From Hydractinia symbiolongicarpus (lineage: Eukaryota > Cnidaria > Hydrozoa > Anthoathecata > Hydractiniidae): 64,000 nt of DNA. The stretch lies in the NCBI RefSeq assembly GCF_029227915.1, contig NC_079883.1:28956001-29020000 (forward strand), written 5' to 3'. The translations under genes and the position numbers were made by a program. The notes under the pieces were generated by a model. That model was not told the DNA's origin, did not search any database, and worked only from the letters and a program-made list of their open reading frames with translations. Below, in pieces: positions 25,255 to 39,300 of the stretch; the first letter of the stretch is position 1; each line of letters starts with the position of its first letter.

Positions 25255-28200
25255 GAAATCAGCGATTACACTGGGCGCTGTGGAAGCGGTTCATTTTAAA
25301 ATTTAGATAAATAAGTCATTTTTTACTGTGGGACCAATCCTAGCCGTTATCGCGCGCTGAAGAAATAGAGACAGTTTCAAAAACTACATTTCAATGACTT
25401 TCTAGCGGTATCAGTCCGTTTGAGTTACAACGGTTGCGTCACATATTCGTACCAACATGTATTTAGCGATATTTTTCCGCTATTACTATGTTGCATCGCT
25501 TTTAACAGTAAAACGATTGACTGTGGGACTTAACTGAACTGATTCTCGACTGTGAACTTATAAATGCGATAAATGATCCAATTGGACTCCAAGGAATCAC
25601 ATTCTTCTTAATTCGAGATGATTGCTGGAATTCAGCGAGTACACTATGCTCTGTTGTAGCGCTTTTTTAAAAAATTTAGATCAATAAGTCTTTTTTTACT
25701 GTAGGACCAATCCTAGCCGTTATTGCGCGCTGAAGAAATAGAGACAGTTTCAAAAACTACATTTCAATGACGTTCTAACGGTATCAGTCACTTTGAGTTA
25801 CAACGGTTGTGTCACATATTCTTCCCCACATGTACTTAGCGATAGTATTCGGATATTACTAGGTTGTATCGCTTTAACAGTGAAGCGATTGACTGTGGGA
25901 CTTAATTGAACTGATTCTGGACTGTGACATTATAGATGCGATAAATGAGCTAATTGGACTCCAAGGAATAACATTCTTCTTAATTCGACATGATTGCTTG
26001 GAATCAGCGAGTGCACTATGCTCTGTGGTAGCGCTTTTTTTTAAATTTTTAAATAAATAAGTCCTTTTTTACTGTGGGACCAATCATGGCCGTTAGCACG
26101 CACTGAAGAAATAGAGATATTCTCAAAAACTACATTTCAATTATTTTCTAGCGGTATCAGTCCGTTTGAGTTACAACAGTTGCGTCACATATTCGTACCA
26201 ACATGTATTTAGTGACATTTTTCCGATATTACTAAGTTATATCGCTTTTAAAAATGAAATGATTGACTGTGGGACTTAGTTGAACTAACTTTGGCCTTTG
26301 ACCTTATAAATGTGTAAAGTGAGCCAACTGGACTCCAAAAAATAATATTCTTCTTACTTTGACATGATTGCTGGAACTCAGCGATTACACTGAGCGCTGT
26401 GGAAGCGCTTCATTTAAAAATTAAGATAAATAAATCATTTTTTACCGTGGGACCAATCCTAGCCGTTATCGTGCGCTGAAGAAATAGAGACTGTTTCAAA
26501 AACTACATTTCAATGACGTTCTAACGGTATCAATCCGTTTGAGTTACAACGGTTGCGTCACATATTCGTACCAACATGTATTTAGTGATTTTTTCCAATA
26601 TTACTAAGTTGTACCGTTTTTAACAGTAAAGCGATTTACTGTGGCACTTAATTGAACTGATTCTGGACTGTGACCTTATAAATGCGATAAATGAGCCAAT
26701 TGGACTCCAAGGAATAACATTCTTCTTAATTCGACATGATTGTTAGAAATCAGCGAGTGCACTATGCTCTGTGGTAGCGCTTTTTTTAACAATTTAGATA
26801 AATAAGTCCTTTTTTACTGTGGGACCAATCATGGCCGTTAGCACGCTCTGAAGAAATAGAGATATTCTCAAAAACTACACCTCATTGACTTCGTGATGGT
26901 ATCAATCCGTTTGAGATACAACGGCTGCGTCACATATTCGTACCAACATGTATTTTGTGACATATTTCCGATACTACTAATTATATCGCTTTTAACAATG
27001 AAATGATTGACTGTGGGACTTAATTGAACTAACTTTGGCCTGTGACCTTATAAATGTGATAAATGTGCCAGTTTGACTACAAGAAATAACATTCTTCTTA
27101 ATTCGACATGATTGCTTGGATTCAGCGAGTGCACTATGCTCTGTGGTAGCGCTTTTTTTAAACATTTAGATAAATAAATCCTTTTTTACTGTGGGACCAA
27201 TCAAGGTTGTTAGCGCGCACTGAAGAAATAGAGATATTCTCAAAAACTACACCTCATTGACTTCGTGGCGGTATCAATCCGTTTGAGATACAACGGCTGG
27301 GTCACATATTCGTACCAACATGTATTTAGTGACATATTTCCGATATTACTAAGTTATATCGCTTTTAACAATGAAACGATTGACTGTGGGACTTAATTGA
27401 ACTAACTTTGGTTTGTGACCTGATAAATGCGATAATGTGATTGGTGTGCCAGTTGGACTCCAAGAAATAACATTTTTCTTACTTTGACATGATTGTTGGA
27501 ACTCAGCGATTACACTGGGCGCTGTGGAAGCGCTTCATTTAAAAATTGAGATAAAGAGTCATTTTTTACTGTGGGACCAATCCTAGCCGTTTATGCGCGC
27601 TGAAGAAATAGAGACAGTTTCGAAAACTACATTTCAATGACGTTCTAACGGTATCAGTCTGTTTGAGTTACAACGGTTGCGTCACATATTCGTACCAACA
27701 TGTATTTATTGATTTTTTTTTCAATATTACTAAGTTGTATCGCTTTTAACAGTGAAGCGATTGACTGTGGGACTTAATTGAACTGATTCTGGACTGTGAC
27801 CTTATAACTGCGATAAATGAGCCAATTGGACTCCAAGGAATAACATCCTTCTTAATTTGATATGATTGCTGGAATTCAGCGAGTACACTATGCTCTGTGG
27901 TAGTGCTTTTTTCAAAAACTTAGATAAATAAGTCTTTTTTTACTGTGGAACCAATCCTCGCCGTTAGCACGCACTGAAGAAATAGAGACATTCTCAAAAA
28001 CTACATCTCATTGACTTCTTGGCGGTATCAATCCGTTTGAGATACAACGGTTGCGTCACATATTCGCACCAGCATGTATTTAGTGATTTTCTTCCGATAT
28101 TACTAAGTTGTATCGCTTTTAACAGTGAAGCGACTGACTGTGGGACCTAATTGAACTGATTCTGGACTGTGACCTTGTAACTGCGATAAATGAGCCAATT

Positions 28201-31200
28201 GGACTCCAAGGAATAACATCCTTCTTAATTTGATATGATTGCTGGAATTCAGCGAGTACACTATGCTCTGTGGTAGTGCTTTTTTCAAAAACTTAGATAA
28301 ATAAGTCTTTTTTTACTGTGGAACCAATCCTTGCCGTTAGCACGCACTGAAGACATAGAGACATTCTCAAAAACTACATCTCATTGACTTCTTGGCGGTA
28401 TCAATCCGTTTAAGATACAACGGTTGCGTCACATATTCGTACCAGCATGTATTTAGTGACATTTTTCCGATATTCCTAAGTTATATCGCTGTTAACAATG
28501 AAATGATTGACTGTGGGACTTAATTGAACTGATTCTGGACTGTGACCTTATAAATGCGAAAAATGAGCCAATTGGACTCCAAGGAATAACATTCTTCTTA
28601 ATTCGACATGATTGCTGGAATTCAGCGAGTACATTATGTTCTGTGGTAGCGCGTTTTTTAAATATTTAGATAAATAAGTCTTTTTTTACTGTGGAACCAA
28701 TCCTGGCCGTTAGCACGCACTGAAGAAATAGAGACATTCTCAAAAACTACATCTCATTGACTTCTTGCCGGTATCAAGCCGTTTGGGATTCAACGGTTGC
28801 GTCACATATTCGTACCAACATGTATGTAGTGACATTTTTCCGATATTACTAAGTTATATCGCTTTTATCAATGAAATGATTGACTGTGGGACTTAATTGA
28901 ACTAACTTTGGCCTGTGACCTTATAAATGTGATAAGTTAGCCAACTGGACTCCAAGAAATAACATTCTTCTTACTTTGTCATGATTGTTGGAAATCAGCG
29001 AATACACTGGGAGCTGTGGAAGCGGTTCATTCAAAAATTTAGATAAATAAGTCATTTTTTACTGTGGGACCAATCCTAGCCGTTATCGCGCGCTGAGGAA
29101 ATAGAGACAGTTTCAAAAACTACATTTCAATGACTTTCTAGCAGTATCAGTCCGATTGAGTTACAACGGTTGCGTCACATATTCGTACCAACATGTATTT
29201 AGCGATATTTTTACGCTATTACTATGTTGCATCGCTTTTAACAGTAAAACGATTGACTGTGGGACTTAACTGAACTGATTGTCGACTGTGACCTTATAAA
29301 TGCGATAAATGAGCCAATTGGACTCCAAGGAATCACATTCTTCTTAATTCGAGATGATTGCTGGAATTCAGCGAGTACACTATGCTCTGTGGTAGCACTT
29401 TTTTTAATAATTTAGATCAATAAGTCTTTTTTTACTGTAGGACCAATCCTGGCCGTTAGCACGCACTGTAGAAATAGAGACATTCTCAAAAACTAAATTT
29501 CATTGACTTCCTGGCGGTATCGATCCGTTTGAGATACAACGGCTGCGTCACATATTCGTACCAACATGTATTTACTGACATTTTTCCGATATTACTAAGT
29601 TATATCGCTTTTAACAATGAAATATTGACTGTGGGACTTAGTTGAACTAACTTTGGCCTTTGACCTTTTAAATGTGATAAGTGAGCCAACTGGACTCCAA
29701 AAAATAATATTCTTTTTACTTTGACATGATTGCTGGAACTCAGCGATTACACTGGACGCTGTGGAAGCGCTTCATTTAAAAATTGAGATAAATAAATCAT
29801 TTTTTACTGTGGGACCAATCCTAGCCGTTATCGCGCGCTGAAGAAATAGAGACAGTTTCAAAAACTACATTTCAATGACGTTCTAACGGTATCAGTCTGT
29901 TTGAGTTACAACGGTTGCGTCACATATTCGTACCAACATGTATTTATTGATTTTTTTTTCAATATTACTAAGTTGTATCGCTTTTAACAGTGAAGCGATT
30001 GACTGTGGGACTTAATTGAACTGATTCTGGACTGTGACCTTATAACTGCGATAAATGAGCCAATTGGACTCCAAGGAATAACATCCTTCTTAATTTGATA
30101 TGATTGCTGGAATTCAGCGAGTACACTATGCTCTGTGGTAGTGCTTTTTTCAAAAACTTAGATAAATAAGTGTTTTTTTACTGTGGAACCAATCCTTGCC
30201 GTTAGCACGCACTGAAGAAATAGAGACATTCTCAAAAACTACATCTCATTGACTTCTTGGCGGTATCAATCCGTTTGAGATACAACGGTTGCGTCACATA
30301 TTCGTACCAGCATGTATTTAGTGATTTTCTTCCGATATTACTAAGTTGTATCGCTTTTAACAGTGAAGCGATTGACTGTGGGACTTAATTGAACTGATTC
30401 TGGACTGTGACCTTGTAACTGCGATAAATGAGCCAATTGGACTCCAAGGAATAACATCCTTCTTAATTTGATATGATTGCTGGAACTCAGCGAGTACACT
30501 ATGCTCTGTGGTAGTGCTTTTTTCAAAAACTTAGATAAATAAGTCTTTTTTTACTGTGGAACCAATCCTTGCCGTTAGCACGCACTGAAGACATAGAGAC
30601 ATTCTCAAAAACTACATCTCATTGACTTCTTGGCGGTATCAATCCGTTTGAGATACAACGGTTGCGTCACATATTCGTACCAGCATGTATTTAGTGACAT
30701 TTTTCCGATATTCCTAAGTTATATCGCTGTTAACAATGAAATGATTGACTGTGGGACTTAATTGAATTGATTCTGGACTGTGACCTTATAAATGCGATAA
30801 ATGAGCCAATTGGACTCCAAGGAATAACATTCTTCTTAATTCGACATGATTGCTGGAATTCAGCGAGTACATTATGTTCTGTGGTAGCGCGTTTTTTAAA
30901 TATTTAGATAAATAAGTCTTTTTTTACTGTGGAACCAATCCTGGCCGTTAGCACGCACTGAAGAAATAGAGACATTCTCAAAAACTACATCTCATTGACT
31001 TCTTGACGGTATCAATCCGTTTGGGATTCAACGGTTGCGTCACATATTCGTACCAACATGTATTTACTGACATTTTTCCGATATTACTAAGTTATATCGC
31101 TTTTAACAATGAAATATTGACTGTGGGACTTAGTTGAACTAACTTTGGCCTTTGACCTTTTAAATGTGATAAGTGAGCCAACTGGACTCCAAAAAATAAT

Positions 31201-34200
31201 ATTCTTCTTACTTTGACATGATTGCTGGAACTCAGCGATTACACTGGACGCTGTGGAAGCGCTTCATTTAAAAATTGAGATAAATAAATCATTTTTTACT
31301 GTGGGACCAATCCTAGCCGTTATCGCGCGCTGAAGAAATAGAGACAGTTTCAAAAACTACATTTCAATGACGTTCTAACGGTATCAGTCTGTTTGAGTTA
31401 CAACGGTTGCGTCACATATTCGTACCAACATGTATTTATTGATTTTTTTTTCAATATTACTAAGTTGTATCGCTTTTAACAGTGAAGCGATTGACTGTGG
31501 GACTTAATTGAACTGATTCTGGACTGTGACCTTATAACTGCGATAAATGAGCCAATTGGACTCCAAGGAATAACATCCTTCTTAATTTGATATGATTGCT
31601 GGAATTCAGCGAGTACACTATGCTCTGTGGTAGTGCTTTTTTCAAAAACTTAGATAAATAAGTGTTTTTTTACTGTGGAACCAATCCTTGCCGTTAGCAC
31701 GCACTGAAGAAATAGAGACATTCTCAAAAACTACATCTCATTGACTTCTTGGCGGTATCAATCCGTTTGAGATACAACGGTTGCGTCACATATTCGTACC
31801 AGCATGTAATTAGTGATTTTCTTCCGATATTACTAAGTTGTATCGCTTTTAACAGTGAAGCGATTGACTGTGGGACTTAATTGAACTGATTCTGGACTGT
31901 GACCTTGTAACTGCGATAAATGAGCCAATTGGAATCCAAGGAATAACATCCTTCTTAATTTGATATGATTGTTGGAAATCAGCGATTACACTGGGCGCTG
32001 TGGAAGCGGTTCATTTTAAAATTTAGATAAATAAGTCATTTTTTACTGTGGGACCAATCCTAGCCGTTATCGCGCGCTGAAGAAATAGAGACAGTTTCAA
32101 AAACTACATTTCAATGACTTTCTAGCGGTATCAGTCCGTTTGAGTTACAACGGTTGCGTCACATATTCGTACCAACATGTATTTAGCGATATTTTTCCGC
32201 TATTACTATGTTGCATCGCTTTTAACAGTAAAACGATTGACTGTGGGACTTAACTGAACTGATTCTCGACTGTGAACTTATAAATGCGATAAATGATCCA
32301 ATTGGACTCCAAGGAATCACATTCTTCTTAATTCGAGATGATTGCTGGAATTCAGCGAGTACACTATGCTCTGTTGTAGCGCTTTTTTAAAAAATTTAGA
32401 TCAATAAGTCTTTTTTTACTGTAGGACCAATCCTAGCCGTTATTGCGCGCTGAAGAAATAGAGACAGTTTCAAAAACTACATTTCAATGACGTTCTAACG
32501 GTATCAGTCACTTTGAGTTACAACGGTTGCGTCACATATTCGTCCCCACATGCATTTAGCGATAGTATTCGGATATTACTAGGTTGCATCGCTTTTAACA
32601 ATGAAACGTTTGACTGTGGGACTTAATTGAACTGATTTTGGAGTTAAACCTTATAAATGTGATAAATGTGCCAGTTTGAATACAAGAAATAACATTCTTC
32701 TTAATTCGACATGATTGCTTGGAATCAGCGAGTGCACTATGCTCTGTGGTAGCGCTTTTTTTTAAATTTTTAAATAAATAAGTCCTTTTTTACTGTGGGA
32801 CCAATCATGGCCGTTAGCACGCACTGAAGAAATAGAGATATTCTCAAAAACTACATTTCAATTATTTTCTAGCGGTATCAGTCCGTTTGAGTTACAACAG
32901 TTGCGTCACATATTCGTACCAACATGTATTTAGTGACATTTTTCCGATATTACTAAGTTATATCGCTTTTAAAAATGAAATGATTGACTGTGGGACTTAG
33001 TTGAACTAACTTTGGCCTTTGACCTTATAAATGTGTTAAGTGAGCCAACTGGACTCCAAAAAATAATATTCTTCTTACTTTGACATGATTGCTGGAACTC
33101 AGCGATTACACTGGGCGCTGTGGAAGCGCTTCATTTAAAAATTAAGATAAATAAATCATTTTTTACCGTGGGACCAATCCTAGCCGTTATCGTGCGCTGA
33201 AGAAATAGAGACTGTTTCAAAAACTACATTTCAATGACGTTCTAACGGTATCAATCCGTTTGAGTTACAACGGTTGCGTCACATATTCGTACCAACATGT
33301 ATTTAGTGATTTTTTCCAATATTACTAAGTTGTACCGTTTTTAACAGTAAAGCGATTTACTGTGGCACTTAATTGAACTGATTCTGGACTGTGACCTTAT
33401 AAATGCGATAAATGAGCCAATTGGACTCCAAGGAATAACATTCTTCTTAATTCGACATGATTGTTAGAAATCAGCGAGTGCACTATGCTCTGTGGTAGCG
33501 CTTTTTTTAACAATTTAGATAAATAAGTCCTTTTTTACTGTGGGACCAATCATGGCCGTTAGCACGCTCTGAAGAAATAGAGATATTCTCAAAAACTACA
33601 CCTCATTGACTTCGTGATGGTATCAATCCGTTTGAGATACAACGGCTGCGTCACATATTCGTACCAACATGTATTTTGTGACATATTTCCGATACTACTA
33701 ATTATATCGCTTTTAACAATGAAATGATTGACTGTGGGACTTAATTGAACTAACTTTGGCCTGTGACCTTATAAATGTGATAAATGTGCCAGTTTGGCTA
33801 CAAGAAATAACATTCTTCTTAATTCGACATGATTGCTTGGATTCAGCGAGTGCACTATGCTCTGTGGTAGCGCTTTTTTTAAACATTTAGATAAATAAAT
33901 CCTTTTTTACTGTGGGACCAATCAAGGCCGTTAGCGCGCACTGAAGAAATAGAGATATTCTCAAAAACTACACCTCATTGACTTCGTGGCGGTATCAATC
34001 CGTTTGAGATACAACGGCTGGGTCACATATTCGTACCAACATGTATTTAGTGACATATTTCCGATATTACTAAGTTATATCGCTTTTAACAATGAAACGA
34101 TTGACTGTGGGACTTAATTGAACTAACTTTGGTTTGTGACCTGATAAATGCGATAATGTGATTGGTGTGCCAGTTGGACTCCAAGAAATAACATTTTTCT

Positions 34201-37200
34201 TACTTTGACATGATTGTTGGAACTCAGCGATTACACTGGGCGCTGTGGAAGCGCTTCATTTAAAAATTGAGATAAAGAGTCATTTTTTACTGTGGGACCA
34301 ATCCTAGCCGTTTATGCGCGCTGAAGAAATAGAGACAGTTTCAAAAACTACATTTCAATGACGTTCTAACGGTATCAGTCTGTTTGAGTTACAACGGTTG
34401 CGTCACATATTCGTACCAACATGTATTTATTGATTTTTTTTTCAATATTACTAAGTTGTATCGCTTTTAACAGTGAAGCGATTGACTGTGGGACTTAATT
34501 GAACTGATTCTGGACTGTGACCTTATAACTGCGATAAATGAGACAATTGGACTCCAAGGAATAACATCCTTCTTAATTTGATATGATTGCTGGAATTCAG
34601 CGAGTACACTATGCTCTGTGGTAGTGCTTTTTTCAAAAACTTAGATAAATAAGTCTTTTTTTACTGTGGAACCAATCCTTGCCGTTAGCACGCACTGAAG
34701 AAATAGAGACATTCTCAAAAACTACATCTCATTGACTTCTTGGCGGTATCAATCCGTTTGAGATACAACGGTTGCGTCACATATTCGTACCAGCATGTAT
34801 TTAGTGATTTTCTTCCGATATTACTAAGTTGTATCGCTTTTAACAGTGAAGCGATTGACTGTGGGACCTAATTGAACTGATTCTGGACTGTGACCTTGTA
34901 ACTGCGATAAATGAGCCAATTGGACTCCAAGGAATAACATCCTTCTTAATTTGATATGATTGCTGGAATTCAGCGAGTACACTATGCTCTGTGGTAGTGC
35001 TTTTTTCAAAAACTTAGATAAATAAGTCTTTTTTTACTGTGGAACCAATCCTTGCCGTTAGCACGCACTGAAGACATAGAGACATTCTCAAAAACTACAT
35101 CTCATTGACTTCTTGGCGGTATCAATCCGTTTAAGATACAACGGTTGCGTCACATATTCGTACCAGCATGTATTTAGTGACATTTTTCCGATATTCCTAA
35201 GTTATATCGCTGTTAACAATGAAATGATTGACTGTGGGACTTAATTGAACTGATTCTGGACTGTGACCTTATAAATGCGAAAAATGAGCCAATTGGACTC
35301 CAAGGAATAACATTCTTCTTAATTCGACATGATTGCTGGAATTCAGCGAGTACATTATGTTCTGTGGTAGCGCGTTTTTTAAATATTTAGATAAATAAGT
35401 CTTTTTTTACTGTGGAACCAATCCTGGCCGTTAGCACGCACTGAAGAAATAGAGACATTCTCAAAAACTACATCTCATTGACTTCTTGCCGGTATCAAGC
35501 CGTTTGGGATTCAACGGTTGCGTCACATATTCGTACCAACATGTATGTAGTGACATTTTTCCGATATTACTAAGTTATATCGCTTTTATCAATGAAATGA
35601 TTGACTGTGGGACTTAATTGAACTAACTTTGGCCTGTGACCTTATAAATGTGATAAGTTAGCCAACTGGACTCCAAGAAATAACATTCTTCTTACTTTGT
35701 CATGATTGTTGGAAATCAGCGAATACACTGGGAGCTGTGGAAGCGGTTCATTCAAAAATTTAGATAAATAAGTCATTTTTTACTGTGGGACCAATCCTAG
35801 CCGTTATCGCGCGCTGAGGAAATAGAGACAGTTTCAAAAACTACATTTCAATGACTTTCTAGCAGTATCAGTCCGATTGAGTTACAACGGTTGCGTCACA
35901 TATTCGTACCAACATGTATTTAGCGATATTTTTACGCTATTACTATGTTGCATCGCTTTTAACAGTAAAACGATTGACTGTGGGACTTAACTGAACTGAT
36001 TGTCGACTGTGACCTTATAAATGCGATAAATGAGCCAATTGGACTCCAAGGAATCACATTCTTCTTAATTCGAGATGATTGCTGGAATTCAGCGAGTACA
36101 CTATGCTCTGTGGTAGCACTTTTTTTAATAATTTAGATCAATAAGCCTTTTTTTACTGTAGGACCAATCCTGGCCGTTAGCACGCACTGTAGAAATAGAG
36201 ACATTCTCAAAAACTAAATTTCATTGACTTCCTGGCGGTATCGATCCGTTTGAGATACAACGGCTGCGTCACATATTCGTACCAACATGTATTTACTGAC
36301 ATTTTTCCGATATTACTAAGTTATATCGCTTTTAACAATGAAATATTGACTGTGGGACTTAGTTGAACTAACTTTGGCCTTTGACCTTTTAAATGTGATA
36401 AGTGAGCCAACTGGACTCCAAAAAATAATATTCTTTTTACTTTGACATGATTGCTGGAACTCAGCGATTACACTGGACGCTGTGGAAGCGCTTCATTTAA
36501 AAATTGAGATAAATAAATCATTTTTTACTGTGGGACCAATCCTAGCCGTTATCGCGCGCTGAAGAAATAGAGACAGTTTCAAAAACTACATTTCAATGAC
36601 GTTCTAACGGTATCAGTCTGTTTGAGTTACAACGGTTGCGTCACATATTCGTACCAACATGTATTTATTGATTTTTTTTTCAATATTACTAAGTTGTATC
36701 GCTTTTAACAGTGAAGCGATTGACTGTGGGACTTAATTGAACTGATTCTGGACTGTGACCTTATAACTGCGATAAATGAGCCAATTGGACTCCAAGGAAT
36801 AACATCCTTCTTAATTTGATATGATTGCTGGAATTCAGCGAGTACACTATGCTCTGTGGTAGTGCTTTTTTCAAAAACTTAGATAAATAAGTGTTTTTTT
36901 ACTGTGGAACCAATCCTTGCCGTTAGCACGCACTGAAGAAATAGAGACATTCTCAAAAACTACATCTCATTGACTTCTTGGCGGTATCAATCCGTTTGAG
37001 ATACAACGGTTGCGTCACATATTCGTACCAGCATGTATTTAGTGATTTTCTTCCGATATTACTAAGTTGTATCGCTTTTAACAGTGAAGCGATTGACTGT
37101 GGGACTTAATTGAACTGATTCTGGACTGTGACCTTGTAACTGCGATAAATGAGCCAATTGGACTCCAAGGAATAACATCCTTCTTAATTTGATATGATTG

Positions 37201-38700
37201 CTGGAACTCAGCGAGTACACTATGCTCTGTGGTAGTGCTTTTTTCAAAAACTTAGATAAATAAGTGTTTTTTTACTGTGGAACCAATCCTTGCCGTTAGC
37301 ACGCACTGAAGAAATAGAGACATTCTCAAAAACTACATCTCATTGACTTCTTGGCGGTATCAATCCGTTTGAGATACAACGGTTGCGTCACATATTCGTA
37401 CCAGCATGTAATTAGTGATTTTCTTCCGATATTACTAAGTTGTATCGCTTTTAACAGTGAAGCGATTGACTGTGGGACTTAATTGAACTGATTCTGGACT
37501 GTGACCTTGTAACTGCGATAAATGAGCCAATTGGAATCCAAGGAATAACATCCTTCTTAATTTGATATGATTGCTGGAACTCAGCGAGTACACTATGCTC
37601 TGTGGTAGTGCTTTTTTCAAAAACTTAGATAAATAAGTCTTTTTTTACTGTGGAACCAATCCTTGCCGTTAGCACGCACTGAAGACAAAGAGACATTCTC
37701 AAAAACTACATCTCATTGACTTCTTGGCGGTATCAATCCGTTTGAGATACAACGGTTGCGTCACATATTCGTACCAGCATGTATTTAGTGACATTTTTCC
37801 GATATTCCTAAGTTATATCGCTGTTAACAATGAAATGATTGACTGTGGGACTTAATTGAACTGATTCTGGACTGTGACCTTATAAATGCAATAAATGAGC
37901 CAATTGGACTCCAAGGAATAACATTCTTCTTAATTCGACATGATTGCTGGAATTCAGCGAGTACATTATGTTCTGTGGTAGCGCGTTTTTTAAATATTTA
38001 GATAAATAAGTCTTTCTTTACTGTGGAACCAATCCTGGCCGTTAGCACGCACTGAAGAAATAGAGACATTCTCAAAAACTACATCTCATTGACTTCTTGA
38101 CGGTATCAATCCGTTTGGGATTCAACGGTTGCGTCACATATTCGTACCAACATGTATTTACTGACATTTTTCCGATATTACTAAGTTATATCGCTTTTAA
38201 CAATGAAATATTGACTGTGGGACTTAGTTGAACTAACTTTGGCCTTTGACCTTTTAAATGTGATAAGTGAGCCAACTGGACTCCAAAAAATAATATTCTT
38301 CTTACTTTGACATGATTGCTGGAACTCAGCGATTACACTGGACGCTGTGGAAGCGCTTCATTTAAAAATTGAGATAAATAAATCATTTTTTACTGTGGGA
38401 CCAATCCTAGCCGTTATCGCGCGCTGAAGAAATAGAGACAGTTTCAAAAACTACATTTCAATGACGTTCTAACGGTATCAGTCTGTTTGAGTTACAACGG
38501 TTGCGTCACATATTCGTACCAACATGTATTTATTGATTTTTTTTTCAATATTACTAAGTTGTATCGCTTTTAACAGTGAAGCGATTGACTGTGGGACTTA
38601 ATTGAACTGATTCTGGACTGTGACCTTATAACTGCGATAAATGAGCCAATTGGACTCCAAGGAATAACATCCTTCTTAATTTGATATGATTGCTGGAATT
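25255..38700 (+). repeat. 6,720-bp (about 18-monomer) higher-order repeat, two copies
   Basis: Segments from about 25255 recur from about 31975 at an offset of 6,720-6,721 bp. Markers include GAAATATTGACTG (2-bp deletion) at 29619 and 36340, the small insertion ATGTGATTGGTGTGCC at about 27434 and 34155, and the stop-poor B monomers at 28103 and 34824. The period is eighteen monomers plus about 7 bp. The junction between copies near 31960-31975 fuses a B-type TAATTTGATATGATTG to an A-type TTGGAAATCAGCGATTAC. The second copy is colinear to about 37.2 kb and then carries an extra monomer. This is the longest duplication unit in the window. Confidence 0.82.
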
Positions 38701-39300
38701 CAGCGAGTACACTATGCTCTGTGGTAGTGCTTTTTTCAAAAACTTAGATAAATAAGTGTTTTTTTACTGTGGAACCAATCCTTGCCGTTAGCACGCACTG
38801 AAGAAATAGAGACATTCTCAAAAACTACATCTCATTGACTTCTTGGCGGTATCAATCCGTTTGAGATACAACGGTTGCGTCACATATTCGTACCAGCATG
38901 TAATTAGTGATTTTCTTCCGATATTACTAAGTTGTATCGCTTTTAACAGTGAAGCGATTGACTGTGGGACTTAATTGAACTGATTCTGGACTGTGACCTT
39001 GTAACTGCGATAAATGAGCCAATTGGAATCCAAGGAATAACATCCTTCTTAATTTGATATGATTGCTGGAACTCAGCGAGTACACTATGCTCTGTGGTAG
39101 TGCTTTTTTCAAAAACTTAGATAAATAAGTCTTTTTTTACTGTGGAACCAATCCTTGCCGTTAGCACGCACTGAAGACAAAGAGACATTCTCAAAAACTA
39201 CATCTCATTGACTTCTTGGCGGTATCAATCCGTTTGAGATACAACGGTTGCGTCACATATTCGTACCAGCATGTATTTAGTGACATTTTTCCGATATTCC
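37040..39300 (+). repeat. Local 373-bp and 1,492-bp re-duplications of B monomers
   Basis: The variant AGCATGTAATTAGTG occurs at 31801, 37403 and 38895, the last two exactly 1,492 bp (four monomers) apart. Neighbouring B monomers at 37062 and 37435 are exactly one monomer apart and almost the same. GAAATATTGACTG recurs at 36340, 38205 and 40443 (five and six monomers). This is small-scale expansion on top of the 6,720-bp duplication. Confidence 0.78.
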
